Source: Pelagibius sp965227505 (GTDB taxonomy: Bacteria; Pseudomonadota; Alphaproteobacteria; Kiloniellales; Kiloniellaceae). Taken from it: 64,000 nt of DNA. Shown here piece by piece: positions 8,676 through 17,640 of this stretch. Each line of letters opens with the position of its first letter. Within the stretch, counting starts at the first letter, position 1. The stretch lies in the NCBI RefSeq assembly GCF_965227505.1, contig NZ_OZ245757.1, positions 1,798,001 through 1,862,000 on the forward strand, written 5' to 3'. The notes below the pieces were generated by a model. It searched no databases. It saw nothing but the letters and a program-made list of their open reading frames with translations, and was not told the DNA's origin. A program made the position numbers and the translations under genes.

Positions 8676-9556
8676 AGATAGCTCCCTTCATCCGGCAGGC
8701 GACCAAACCCATGATCAAGAAGCCGTATGGCCCCGCCCTCGCACTTAACCAAGAGAGTGCTGTCTGGGTGTGCGTTCAATACCTTGCCAGGCTCAATATT
8801 ATGTTGATGGAAGGCGACCACCTCCGTACGCCAGACTTTCACCTCCCGTCCCTCAAAGATGCAATGAGCGCCATCATAGGGGCGGGCCAGAGCGCGAACG
8901 AGATTGTGTATGGCAGTTCCGGACATGCGCCAATCAATACACCCATCAGCTTTTCTGCGCTTACGCCAAAAACTCCCGGCACCGGCCGGTTGAGGGGTAC
9001 GTCGAAGACGCCCTACGGCCAGAGTCTTTGTAATTTCACTAATCTGGCGAAGTCCAGTCTCTGTAACTTTGTCATAGAGACAACGGGCGTCGTCTTGCGG
9101 ATCTATGGTCACTGGTACCTGACTCACGATATCCCCGGTGTCTGCGCTCTCGTCCATCATGAAGAATGTGCTGGAAGTTCTTTCCAAGCCCAATGCCAAG
9201 GCCCAGATCAAAGGATGACGCCCTCGATTGTAAGGTAGTGCGGCTGGGTGGAAGCCTATGGCACCTAGCGGCGCTGCAGAGAGAACACTCGCCGACAATA
9301 GCTCAGACCATCCGAAGCAATAAATAACATCGGGCGTCAAGTCGCGGATCCACGTCGCAGTATCTGGTGCCTCAGCCGCGTCTGCGAGTAGGACTGGAAC
9401 GCCGGACGTCTCTGCCAGTTGCTGCAAGCTGCAGAAATCACTGTTCATACTGCTGTTCTTGGTCACAACAGCGACCACCTCTGCATGAGGCTGGTCTAGA
9501 AGATGGCTCAGAGCGCTGTAGCTAAACTGGACGCAGCCGATAAAAACAATTCTCAT
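8672..9556 (-). CDS. Formyltransferase of the Fmt/sugar N-formyltransferase family
   Basis: 294 aa. N-terminal formyl-transferase fold starts MRIVFIGCVQFSYSAL. The active-site strand reads GAIGFHPAALPYNRGRHPLIWAL, in which the catalytic His is present but the Asn usually two residues before it is Gly. The catalytic Asp is in MMDESADTGDI. The C-terminal third (ADGCIDWRMSGTAIHNLVRAL) matches the C-terminal domain found in tRNA- and sugar-formyltransferases. Not the housekeeping Fmt: it sits inside the nonulosonate operon with 4-nt overlaps on both sides. Predicted to put a formyl group from N10-formyl-THF on an amino group freed by the adjacent deacetylase. Confidence 0.85.
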   Translation of the reverse strand: MRIVFIGCVQFSYSALSHLLDQPHAEVVAVVTKNSSMNSDFCSLQQLAETSGVPVLLADAAEAPDTATWIRDLTPDVIYCFGWSELLSASVLSAAPLGAIGFHPAALPYNRGRHPLIWALALGLERTSSTFFMMDESADTGDIVSQVPVTIDPQDDARCLYDKVTETGLRQISEITKTLAVGRLRRTPQPAGAGSFWRKRRKADGCIDWRMSGTAIHNLVRALARPYDGAHCIFEGREVKVWRTEVVAFHQHNIEPGKVLNAHPDSTLLVKCEGGAIRLLDHGFGRLPDEGSYL

Positions 9557-10725
9557 GCCTGGAACTCAATGTCATGGAAACGTTTCATAAGGATTTGTTC
9601 TAGTGGAACTGAAAGAAGAATGTGCATCATCCGTTCCGAAGCCGTCCCATCTCCAAACGGCGTCTCCCTGCGGCTTGCAATCTCATGGAATTCCGGAGTA
9701 AGGGCTTGTCCGATAGCTGCCGCAATCTTCGCCGCGGACTCTTCGGTGTCAATCACGGAAGCCGGGCGTATGCGTCCCCGCTGACGATCGCCAATGTTCA
9801 CGGTGGGCGTGCCTAATGCTGGCGCCTCAAGTATTCCGCTTGAAGAGTTCCCAATGACACAATCGGCCAATCGCAATAAGCTCAGATAGGCAAGCTGGCC
9901 AAGCGATGTAACAGCGATCACACGATCCGGATGCTTCGCGACGAAGGCGTCAATCATCTCATTAACGGTGCGCCCTCGTGTGTCCGCATTGGCCTTCGTT
10001 AGTACGATTGTGGCGTCCGGAATCGAATGCAAACCATCAAGCATTTGTTTCATTGCCCGAGCGGGTGTTTCCCCGCTAAGGGTTACAGGGTGATAGGTTG
10101 CGACAAGCAAGGGTCGCCCAAGGCGGGTCTGTAGGTGCCGTTCCAAGGAGGCTCGGCCCATGAGTGCAAGATGCCGTATGTTATCCAGGCCAGGAGCACC
10201 AACATTGAATACAGATTCCGGTCGCTCTCCGAGCTGCAGCACCCTTTTTCGATAGGGTGTAGCTGCCGTGAAATGAATATGTGCCATCTTTGTCAGCGAA
10301 TGGCGGATCGCCTCATCAATCAACCCCTCTGTCGCTTCACCGCCGTGAACATGCGCAATCGGAACACGGGCAACCATTGCAGCCTGAGCTGCTGCGAGAA
10401 TCTCGAAGCGATCGCCCAGCATCACCACGATCTCGGGGCGTAATCGATCAAATGCTTCAGCAAAGCCGATGGTCGCGAGGGCCATAGACTTCGCGATCCC
10501 TACAGGACTGTCACTTGAGAGCAAAGACTCAATCTTGGCGTCAATGGTAAAACCATCCGCTTCAAGTGCTTGACAGGTCATGCCGAATTCCGGGGAAAGA
10601 TGCATGCCAGTTACCACCACCTGAAGCTCGGCTTCAGGCGCAGCCTTCAATCTACGCATAAGCCAATAAAGAAGCCCATAGTCTGCGCGCGTAGTTGTTA
10701 CAACGCATATCCGCCGTCGGCTCAT
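9553..10725 (-). CDS. legG: UDP/GDP-aminosugar 2-epimerase, hydrolysing (NeuC/LegG)
   Basis: Releases the nucleotide and epimerises C2 to give the free 6-carbon sugar that NeuB uses. The N-terminal VVTTTRADYGLLYWLM is the hallmark of NeuC/LegG, followed by MLGDRFEILAAA and HVHGGEATEGLIDEAIRH (catalytic region). The GT-B-like C-terminal half has VIGNSSSGILEAPALGTPTVNIGDRQ, the nucleotide-binding segment. 390 aa, normal length. Start ATG at 10725 overlaps the upstream aminotransferase stop by 4 nt. Nucleotide specificity (GDP in LegG, UDP in NeuC) is inferred from the PtmE- and LegBC-type neighbours. Confidence 0.9.
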   Translation of the reverse strand: MSRRRICVVTTTRADYGLLYWLMRRLKAAPEAELQVVVTGMHLSPEFGMTCQALEADGFTIDAKIESLLSSDSPVGIAKSMALATIGFAEAFDRLRPEIVVMLGDRFEILAAAQAAMVARVPIAHVHGGEATEGLIDEAIRHSLTKMAHIHFTAATPYRKRVLQLGERPESVFNVGAPGLDNIRHLALMGRASLERHLQTRLGRPLLVATYHPVTLSGETPARAMKQMLDGLHSIPDATIVLTKANADTRGRTVNEMIDAFVAKHPDRVIAVTSLGQLAYLSLLRLADCVIGNSSSGILEAPALGTPTVNIGDRQRGRIRPASVIDTEESAAKIAAAIGQALTPEFHEIASRRETPFGDGTASERMMHILLSVPLEQILMKRFHDIEFQA

Positions 10726-11864
10726 ATGGAGCGCAGCGCCTCCTTTGCAGACGTGATTACGAAGTCAAGCTCCTCATCGCTAATACCGGTCGAGCACGGC
10801 AAAGTAATGATTCGGCGCCACACTCCTTCGCTTCGCGGCTGTGTGGTACGCGGGGCGTCCTTGTATGGTTTCTGTAGATGAATCGGTTTCCAAAATGGTC
10901 GCGCATCAATCCCGGCGGCACGCAGAGCTGCACGCAAAGAATCTGGGTCGCCTTTCTCTAGAATGAAACCAGAGAACCAGCACGCGCTTTCGGCCCAAGA
11001 GGGCGCAGGAAAAGGTCGCACTGCCGCCAGTTGGCCAAAGGCGGCATTGTAGCGTTGACGGATGCAGCGCTTGCGCGCCAGGAAGGCACCAAGGTTCTCC
11101 AACTGAGCGCAACCGACGGCCGCCTGCAAGTTGGTCATCCTGTAGTTAAAGCCGACTCTGTCGTGCTCATACTCAGCTCCTATTCGAGCGGTCGTTGTAA
11201 GATGCTGAACAAGTTGGCAGAGGTCTTCATTGTGTCCGGCAACAGCACCACCTCCACCGGCTGTAACAGTCTTGTTTCCATTGAAGGAGAAAACGGTTAG
11301 GTCCGCACCCAGTTGACAAACAGGGCGGCGGCGATAAGTGGCACCGAGTGATGCCGCACCATCAACAACAATGGGTATCCCAAACCTTCGGGCAATACGC
11401 ACTATGGGATCCATATCGGCGGGGAGTCCTAGGCAAAAGACAGGCATTATCGCCCCGACGCGGCGGCCGGTTTCTTTGTGGACAGGCCCTTTGTCGGCCG
11501 GAGTGGTGAGCTGATCAAGAGCATGCTCGAGTAAGGCTGGATCGAGTGACCAAGTAGCTTCGTCTACATCCAACAGCCAGGGACCAGCACCTGTATGGGC
11601 AATGGCGTTGGCAGACGCGATAAACGTCAGTGAGGGAAGAATTACGAGATCATCGCGCCCGACGCCTACCGCTACGAGAGCAGCGTGTAGCCCGGTCGTA
11701 CCCGCTGACGTCGCGACCGCGCGGGAAGCACCGGCTGCATCTGCAACCATCGCCTCAAATCTACTGACAAACGGGCCGACTGATGACACAAACCCAGAAT
11801 GTACGCACTCCTGGAGATACTGTCCCTCGCGTCCGACTAGGTGCGGTATGGCGATTGGAATCAT
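10722..11864 (-). CDS. legC: DegT/DnrJ aminotransferase (LegC-type)
   Basis: PLP-dependent aminotransferase converting a 4-keto sugar nucleotide to the 4-amino sugar. Key features are VATSAGTTGLHAAL (phosphate-binding Thr/Ser), IPIVVDGAASLGATY with the PLP-ring Asp, and SFNGNKTVTAGGGGAV with the Schiff-base Lys near residue 190. FNYRMTNLQAAVG is the DegT/ArnB family signature. 380 aa. The start lies 2 nt past the stop of the LegB gene, so the two are co-transcribed, and their pairing supports the LegB-LegC assignment. An alternative is a PseC-like or ArnB-like role with another sugar. Confidence 0.88.
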   Translation of the reverse strand: MIPIAIPHLVGREGQYLQECVHSGFVSSVGPFVSRFEAMVADAAGASRAVATSAGTTGLHAALVAVGVGRDDLVILPSLTFIASANAIAHTGAGPWLLDVDEATWSLDPALLEHALDQLTTPADKGPVHKETGRRVGAIMPVFCLGLPADMDPIVRIARRFGIPIVVDGAASLGATYRRRPVCQLGADLTVFSFNGNKTVTAGGGGAVAGHNEDLCQLVQHLTTTARIGAEYEHDRVGFNYRMTNLQAAVGCAQLENLGAFLARKRCIRQRYNAAFGQLAAVRPFPAPSWAESACWFSGFILEKGDPDSLRAALRAAGIDARPFWKPIHLQKPYKDAPRTTQPRSEGVWRRIITLPCSTGISDEELDFVITSAKEALRSI

Positions 11865-11866
11865 GT

Positions 11867-12874
11867 TCAGATCGTGTAGCGGTGGCTGCGGGCCAAAACA
11901 CGATTGGCCGGGTCAGCGAACCACTTCACTGTGGCTTGGATTCCACTACGGAATCCTTCCAGCCCACCGTAACGAGGACGCCACGAGAGCAGTTCTTCCG
12001 CGCGTGACGTGTCAGCCCACAAGCGCTCTACCTCACTCGCACCAGGGCGCTTTCGCGTATGGTCCTCGACGATCTCGATCGGTGTCTTCATTACTTCAGC
12101 AACAAGAACAGCCGTGTCCTTTATAGAGATCTCAAAACTGCTGCCCAAGTTGATAACCTCGCCGAAAGCTGCGGAACAATCCATAACCGCGACAAACCCA
12201 TTAACGGTGTCGTCAACGAAATTGAAATCCCTCGTTGGATGGACAGAGCCTAGCCGAACCGGCCCGGTCCCGTCCGCAAGTTGGGTGATTATAGTTGGAA
12301 TTACAGCGCGCGCTGACTGGCGTGGTCCATATGTGTTGAATGGGCGAACGACCGTGACGGGTAAACCAAAACTGCTGTGGAACGAAAGGGCCAAGCTATC
12401 GGCCGCAATTTTTGTCGCCGAGTACGGTGACTGAGGTTGTAGCGGGTGATTTTCGGAGATCGGGACGAACTGCGCCGTGCCATACACTTCGCTTGTTGAA
12501 GTGTGTATAAAGTGGCGAACATCAGCTGCTCGCGCGGCCTGGAGAAGGTTCAAAGTACCCTGAACGTTGGTTGCCAAGTAGCTTTCCGGAGCGATATATG
12601 AGTACGGAATCCCAACCAAGGCAGCCAAATGAAAAACTACATCGCATCCTTGAACGGCACTTCTCATGAAAAACGGATCGCGGATATCCCCGGACACGAT
12701 GTCGATCGAATCTAGGATTGAATCCTCAACACAGTCAAGCCAGCCCCGACGATCAAACGAGTTGTAGAAGACAAGTGCACGCACTCTGTGTCCTTGCTTC
12801 ACGAGTTCTTCAGTCAAGTGCGACCCGATAAAGCCATCTGCGCCGGAAACGAAAGCTGTCTTATACCCGGTCAT
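11867..12874 (-). CDS. legB: SDR sugar-nucleotide 4,6-dehydratase (LegB-type)
   Basis: 335-aa NAD(P)-dependent extended SDR. The glycine-rich dinucleotide motif is FVSGADGFIGSHL (residues ~8-20). The active site has HTSTSEVYGT and PYSATKIAADSLA, giving Tyr-X3-Lys, then VVRPFNTYGPRQS. The Thr-Ser and the residues next to it resemble 4,6-dehydratases of LegB type that act on nucleotide-linked GlcNAc. First intact gene of the operon. Its ATG lies inside the last 14 nt of the broken ABC ATPase gene, so translation was probably once coupled to an exporter. Confidence 0.87.
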   Translation of the reverse strand: MTGYKTAFVSGADGFIGSHLTEELVKQGHRVRALVFYNSFDRRGWLDCVEDSILDSIDIVSGDIRDPFFMRSAVQGCDVVFHLAALVGIPYSYIAPESYLATNVQGTLNLLQAARAADVRHFIHTSTSEVYGTAQFVPISENHPLQPQSPYSATKIAADSLALSFHSSFGLPVTVVRPFNTYGPRQSARAVIPTIITQLADGTGPVRLGSVHPTRDFNFVDDTVNGFVAVMDCSAAFGEVINLGSSFEISIKDTAVLVAEVMKTPIEIVEDHTRKRPGASEVERLWADTSRAEELLSWRPRYGGLEGFRSGIQATVKWFADPANRVLARSHRYTI

Positions 12875-13507
12875 TGGCCAACGCCTCTCTCAGCAAATCG
12901 GTAAAGCCGGGATCGCTAGCAGCATCATCTGCAGGATTGGGGGCGTAGGTCGTCGATCGAGATATGCTTCCGCTCACCCAGAGACCGTCGTACGTGCCAG
13001 ACGCCCACACACATCGACTATCGAACAGACAAACTACGTCGCAACTGCGGGCTGTGCACAGGCGATGATTGGCGAGGGCGATAGTCTTGCAGCTGTTCAT
13101 GGTTTGCATTCCGCTCATTGTGCGGTTCGCTCTGTAAGCCCGTGCAACACACTGGTCGCTTCATCTAGAGCCAGGAGATCTGGATCGCAATACAGCGCTC
13201 GGGCTAATCCGATGCGCTGACGTTGGCCAGAGGAAAGTCGAACACCGCGCGCACAGAGAACCGTGTCGCAGCCATTTGAGGGGTCCTTGACAACGAAGTC
13301 ACGCAAGCACGCCATCTCTTCGGGGCTTCTCGCTACTGCGGATTTGATAGCTCTCATGAGAACTCCGAATGCGATGTTGACTGTCATCGTGTCATCACCG
13401 AATAGAATACTCTGTGTTACGTAACCGGTGCTACTCTGCAAAGCACGAAGACTGTTCCAATGCACTATGAAGCGGCCACTCTTTGGCTCGAGAAAGCGAA
13501 GCTGCAT
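12861..13507 (-). pseudogene. Broken ABC-exporter ATPase fragment
   Basis: Two minus-strand frames together spell the C-terminal half of an exporter-type nucleotide-binding domain. Frame one (13507-13115) has FLEPKSGRF, a degraded Q-loop GYVTQSILFGDDT, the signature LSSGQRQRIGLARAL, and Walker B LLALDEATSVL. Just after GLTER there is a stop, and the protein continues in a second frame (13118-12861) with the switch region KTIALANHRLCTA, CDVVCLFDS and SGTYDGL. The frames meet at ATGA, so a one-base indel is likely. The P-loop is missing: the upstream codons in frame do not give GxxGxGKST, and no membrane domain precedes it. Probably the remnant of a flippase/exporter at the island boundary. Confidence 0.8.
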
Positions 13508-13729
13508 GGCACTGCGAGAAGCGCTGAAGCATCGAGATACAGCGGAAAGACCTCTCCATACAATGGCCGAGCGATGCCGGCGACATGGCCGATAACGGCA
13601 TAAAGAAGCTGGTCGCCTAGGAACAAGCTCAGGCGGTCGTAGCCGAGCAGGGGACAGAAACCGAACGTCACAGCAACGAAAGTTGGACTGTCCAACTCTC
13701 CGGAACCTCCCGCTAAGTCTTTGAAATGA
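13508..13729. other. Short boundary segment between ABC remnant and tRNA-Lys
   Basis: About 220 bp with no recognisable gene. A minus-strand open frame over 13465-13695 has a hydrophobic start (FVAVTFGFCPLLGYDRLSL) that I do not recognise and that overlaps the ATPase remnant in another frame. It may be leftover coding DNA from the truncated exporter or from a different gene. The segment ends directly at the 3' end of the tRNA. Confidence 0.35.
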
Positions 13730-13805
<76 letters not shown>

Positions 13806-14066
13806 CCGAGTATCGGGTTTCCCGGGGCAGGCCCTGCAACGGGGTACAAAACAAGTGCCGGGAACGGCCCGGGCGCCGGGATGCGGGGTGATAGCAAGTC
13901 CGGGGGCCTTTGTCGAGAGGCTTTGTCGACGGGTCCTGCGCCAAGGGGCCAAGGGGGGCCAAGGGAGCCAAAGGGGCGGCAGAAAGAGCGAGACGAGAGG
14001 GAGAGACGAGAGGGAGAGACTGGCGGCGGCCCCCTCGGTCTTCGGGTCTTGCCCTGGGCCTCCGCT

Positions 14067-15221
14067 CTAGGACTCCACCGTGCCGCGCCGGGAAATACGC
14101 ATGTCGCGGTGGATGTAGCAGGACATGATGAGCCCCATGGCGGTCATCATGGTCAGCAGCGCCGTGCCGCCGTAGGAGACCAGCGGCAGAGGCACGCCCA
14201 CCACCGGGAAGACCCCCATGACCATGGCCATGTTGATGAAGACGTAGAGGAAGAGGTTGGTGGCGAGGCCGATGCTCAGCAGGCGCGCGAACTGGTTGCG
14301 GGCCCGGAAGGCGATGGCGAAGCCGTAGGCCAGCAGGAGGAAGTAGAGGCCCAGCAGGCCGAGGCTGCCGATCAGGCCGAACTCCTCGGCCAGCATGGTG
14401 AAGATGAAGTCGGTGTGCTTTTCCGGCAGGAAGTTCAGGTGGCTCTGTGTGCCCTGCATGAAGCCCTTGCCGGTGATGGCGCCGGAGCCGAAGGCGATCA
14501 TCGCCTGCAGATTGTGATAGCCGGCGCCCAGCGGGTCGCTGCCCGGGTTGAGGAAGGTCATCACCCGGGCCTTCTGATACTCGTGCAGGAACTGCCAGGC
14601 GACAGGCACCGCGGCACAGCCACCCACGAAGACGATGGCGAACTTCCACCACCTGACTCCGGCGCAGAAGAAGACCGCCCCCGCCCCCAGCAGCAGCATG
14701 CCGGTGGTCCCCAGGTCCGGCTGTTTCAGCACCAGGGCCGCCGGTGCCACCACCAGCGCCAGCGGGACCAAAAGGTAGGTGGGGCGACCGATGTCCTCCA
14801 TCGAAACGCCGTGGAAGTAGCGCGCCAGGGCGAGAATGAGGGAAACCTTCATCACTTCCGAGGGCTGCAGACGGATGAAGCCCAGGTCGATCCAGCGCTG
14901 CGCGCCCATGCCGATGGTGCCCATGACCTCCACAGCCCCCAGCAGGCCGAGGCTGGCGAAGTAGATCAGATAGGCGTAGCGAAACCAGTAGCGGACATCG
15001 ATCAGGGCTACGATCAGCATGATCACCAGGCCCAGACCGAAGCGCACCAGCTGGCGCGACGCCCAGGGCGACACCGAACCGTTGGCCGCGGAATAGAGCA
15101 TGGCAAAACCGACACCGGCCAGCAGACAGAGCAGGATGACCAGGCCCCAGTTGAGCTGCCAGATCTTCTGGCGCAGGGTCATCTCGGTATTGCGGCTGTT
15201 GAGGAAGGTATCGGCCGGCAT
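14067..15221 (-). CDS. rodA: Rod-shape-determining peptidoglycan polymerase RodA
   Basis: SEDS-family glycosyltransferase that polymerises lipid II during elongation with PBP2. 384 aa with about ten hydrophobic segments. It has the SEDS signatures AMLYSAANGSVSPWASRQ near the N-terminus, LQPSEVMKVSLILALARYF, FLPEKHTDFIFTMLAEEFG (SEDS hallmark) and VPLPLVSYGGTALL near the C-terminus. It starts 5 nt after the mrdA stop and is the last gene of the mre operon. A start MPADTFLN at 15221 gives normal length. Confidence 0.96.
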   Translation of the reverse strand: MPADTFLNSRNTEMTLRQKIWQLNWGLVILLCLLAGVGFAMLYSAANGSVSPWASRQLVRFGLGLVIMLIVALIDVRYWFRYAYLIYFASLGLLGAVEVMGTIGMGAQRWIDLGFIRLQPSEVMKVSLILALARYFHGVSMEDIGRPTYLLVPLALVVAPAALVLKQPDLGTTGMLLLGAGAVFFCAGVRWWKFAIVFVGGCAAVPVAWQFLHEYQKARVMTFLNPGSDPLGAGYHNLQAMIAFGSGAITGKGFMQGTQSHLNFLPEKHTDFIFTMLAEEFGLIGSLGLLGLYFLLLAYGFAIAFRARNQFARLLSIGLATNLFLYVFINMAMVMGVFPVVGVPLPLVSYGGTALLTMMTAMGLIMSCYIHRDMRISRRGTVES

Positions 15222-15226
15222 GGTCG

Positions 15227-17113
15227 TCAGCCCTGTCGCACGGCGGGGCCGGAGGCCACGATGGGCAGCGAGGGCCGCGCGGCAGGGTCGCGGCGCTGGA
15301 CCTCGATCATGATGTCCCGGGCGATGGGCGCTGCGACCTTGGAGCCGCCACCGCCGTGCTCGACCACCACTGCGCAGCAGTAGCGCGGCTTGTGGACCGG
15401 GGCGTAGCAGACGAAGAGCGCATGGTCACGCCGCCGCCAGGGCAGGTGCTCGTTCTTGGTCACGCCGGCGGCGCGCTCGGCCATGGTGATGCGACGCACC
15501 TGGGAGGTCCCGGTCTTGCCGGCCAGTTCCCAGCCCTCGTCCTCGATGCGCGCCCGGTAGGCGGTGCCGCGCGGATGGTTGCTCACGGCATCCATGGCCT
15601 CGTGCATCAGCCGCATGTGGCCCTCGGGGATGTCGAGCGGCGCGAAGTCCGGTGTCGGGGGATCGCCGCCCTCGACCTCGGCGCGCACGCCGCGGGTCAG
15701 ACGCGGGGTGACCGCCTTGCCCGTGGCCAGCCGTGCGGTCATCACCGCAAGCTGCAGCGGGGTCGTCAGCACAAAGCCCTGGCCGATGGAGGCAACCAGG
15801 GTCTCGCCGCCCTGCCAGGGCTCACCGATGTTGGCCAGTTTCCAGTCGCGGGTCGGGATCACGCCGCCCTTTTCACCGTAAAGGTCTATGCCCACCGGCT
15901 CGCCGAGGCCGAACTGGCGCGCCATGGCGGCGATGTTGTCGACGCCGACCTTGCGGGAGACCTCGTAGAAATAGACATCGCAGGAATGCTTGATGCCCTC
16001 GATCATGTTCATCCAGCCGTGGCCGTGGCGCTTCCAGCAGTGGAAGCGGGCCCGGCCCAGGGTCATGTGGCCGGGGCAGAAAACCCTGTGCTCCGGGCTG
16101 ATCCCGGCCTTCAGCGCAGCCAGCGCAACGATCATTTTGAAGGTCGAACCCGGCGCGTAGAGCCCGGAAACGGCCTTGTTGGTCAGAGGTTTCAGCGGAT
16201 CGTTGATGAGGTCGTTCCACTGCTTGACAGTCAGGCCGATGTTGAAGGCGTTGGGGTCGTAGCTGGGCACGGAGCCCAGCGCCAGGACGTCGCCGTTCTC
16301 GGTGTCCATCACCACGGCCGAGGCCGACTTCTCGCTCATCAGGCGCTGGTGGACAAAGGTCTGCAGGCCGCCGTCCAGGGTCAGCACCAGCTCGTCGCCG
16401 GGCTTGCCCTCCTCGCGCTTCAGCTCGCGGATCACGCGGCCGTAGGCATTGACCTCGATCTGGCTGTTGCCGGCAGAGCCGCGCAGGTCGAGATCGTACT
16501 TCTGCTCGATGCCGTTCTTGCCGATGCGAAAGCCCGGCAGCTCCAGAAGCGGGTCGCCGGTCAGGTCACGTTCCGCCACGGCGGCGACATAGCCCAGCAC
16601 CTGGGACATGCTGGCGCCATAGGGGTAATCGCGGATCTCGCCCATCTCGATGGAGACACCGGGCAGATCCGGTCCGTTGACCTCGACCCGGCTGGCCTCG
16701 CCCCAACTGAGGTTCTCGCGCACCACCACCGGAACGAAGCCGCGTTTGCGCGAAACTTCCCGCAGCACCCGCTTGTGGTCGTATTCCTCCAGCACGATAA
16801 GCTGGGAGAGCGCCTTCAGAACCCTCTCGACATCGCCCGCCTGCTCGCGCACCAGCACGACACGGAAGTTCTGGCGGTTGCTGGCCAGCGCGTAGCCAAA
16901 GCGGTCGAGAATGCGGCCACGTGGCGGCGGCAGCAGGCGCAGGTTGATGCGGTTGTCTTCGGCCAGAGTTTTGTAGCGCTCGGACTCGACCACCTGCAGG
17001 TAGTACATGCGTCCGGCGAGGCCGGCCAGCAGCAGCGCCTGCGCCCCGCCGAGCAGAAGTCCGCGGCGCGAAAAGGCGCGGTGGCGTTCGACGTCTTCGT
17101 TTTTCTGCAGCAT
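15227..17113 (-). CDS. mrdA: Penicillin-binding protein 2 (elongasome transpeptidase)
   Basis: 628-aa class B PBP. Start ATG at 17113 (MLQKNEDVERHR) has AGGGGG upstream and lies 17 nt after mreD; the frame is open further upstream but that part overlaps mreD out of frame. One membrane anchor (residues ~22-44), a dimerisation domain and a transpeptidase domain with the three active-site motifs: GSTFKM (SxxK), HSCD (SxN-type position) and AGKTGTSQV (KTG). Cross-links new peptidoglycan with RodA and MreBCD. Confidence 0.96.
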   Translation of the reverse strand: MLQKNEDVERHRAFSRRGLLLGGAQALLLAGLAGRMYYLQVVESERYKTLAEDNRINLRLLPPPRGRILDRFGYALASNRQNFRVVLVREQAGDVERVLKALSQLIVLEEYDHKRVLREVSRKRGFVPVVVRENLSWGEASRVEVNGPDLPGVSIEMGEIRDYPYGASMSQVLGYVAAVAERDLTGDPLLELPGFRIGKNGIEQKYDLDLRGSAGNSQIEVNAYGRVIRELKREEGKPGDELVLTLDGGLQTFVHQRLMSEKSASAVVMDTENGDVLALGSVPSYDPNAFNIGLTVKQWNDLINDPLKPLTNKAVSGLYAPGSTFKMIVALAALKAGISPEHRVFCPGHMTLGRARFHCWKRHGHGWMNMIEGIKHSCDVYFYEVSRKVGVDNIAAMARQFGLGEPVGIDLYGEKGGVIPTRDWKLANIGEPWQGGETLVASIGQGFVLTTPLQLAVMTARLATGKAVTPRLTRGVRAEVEGGDPPTPDFAPLDIPEGHMRLMHEAMDAVSNHPRGTAYRARIEDEGWELAGKTGTSQVRRITMAERAAGVTKNEHLPWRRRDHALFVCYAPVHKPRYCCAVVVEHGGGGSKVAAPIARDIMIEVQRRDPAARPSLPIVASGPAVRQG

Positions 17114-17130
17114 GTCCCGTTCCCCCTGCG

Positions 17131-17640
17131 CTACCGCTGGAACAGGCGCTGGCCGCGCAGAAACGCCCAGGCCAGACAGGGATAGATGGCGATGGTCATG
17201 AGGTATTGGAAGAACACGGGGCCCGGATCGATGTAGGTCATCATGGCCAGGCAGGCGCAGAGCCAAGTGACCGTCATGGCGACCGCGGCCACCAGCATGA
17301 AGACGCACCAGATCAGCACGAAAGAGGCCGCCAGGAAAAACCGGTGCTGCCAGACCACAAGCGCGTGGGCCAGCAGGAGCCCGACGATCCCCGGGCCCCA
17401 GGCGCCGCCGGCCAGGAGATCCTGCACGAAACCGATCAGAAAGACCGCCCAGATCGGCATGAGGTCGGGGCGGTGGACGGACCAGAAGAAGACGCCGACC
17501 AGGGCGACGGCCGGCATGATCGGGGCAATGGCGGTGACCCTGAGCGGCAGCAGCGCCAGCAGGACCAGCAGCAGGGTCACGAAGAACGGCGAGATGATCC
17601 GGGCGACGCCGTCCAGGCGATGCAGGGCGCCCTGTCTCAC
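17131..17640 (-). CDS. mreD: Rod-shape-determining protein MreD
   Basis: 169-aa membrane protein, five to six hydrophobic segments (e.g. FFVTLLLVLLALLPLRV, WAVFLIGFVQDLLAGGAWGPG). The WAVFLIGFVQDLLAG stretch is typical MreD. The start is GTG at 17640, overlapping the stop of mreC by 4 nt (GTGA). Works with MreC and MreB in the elongasome. Confidence 0.93.
   Translation of the reverse strand: MRQGALHRLDGVARIISPFFVTLLLVLLALLPLRVTAIAPIMPAVALVGVFFWSVHRPDLMPIWAVFLIGFVQDLLAGGAWGPGIVGLLLAHALVVWQHRFFLAASFVLIWCVFMLVAAVAMTVTWLCACLAMMTYIDPGPVFFQYLMTIAIYPCLAWAFLRGQRLFQR

Noticed and set aside
13881..15383. 500-codon plus frame
   Set aside because: Antisense shadow of rodA; Gln/His/Arg-rich composition typical of GC-rich shadows.
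15356..17185. 609-codon plus frame
   Set aside because: Antisense of mrdA, which has intact PBP motifs.
17114..17308. N-terminal extension of mrdA
   Set aside because: Out of frame with mreD, no membrane anchor pattern; ATG at 17113 has a good ribosome site.
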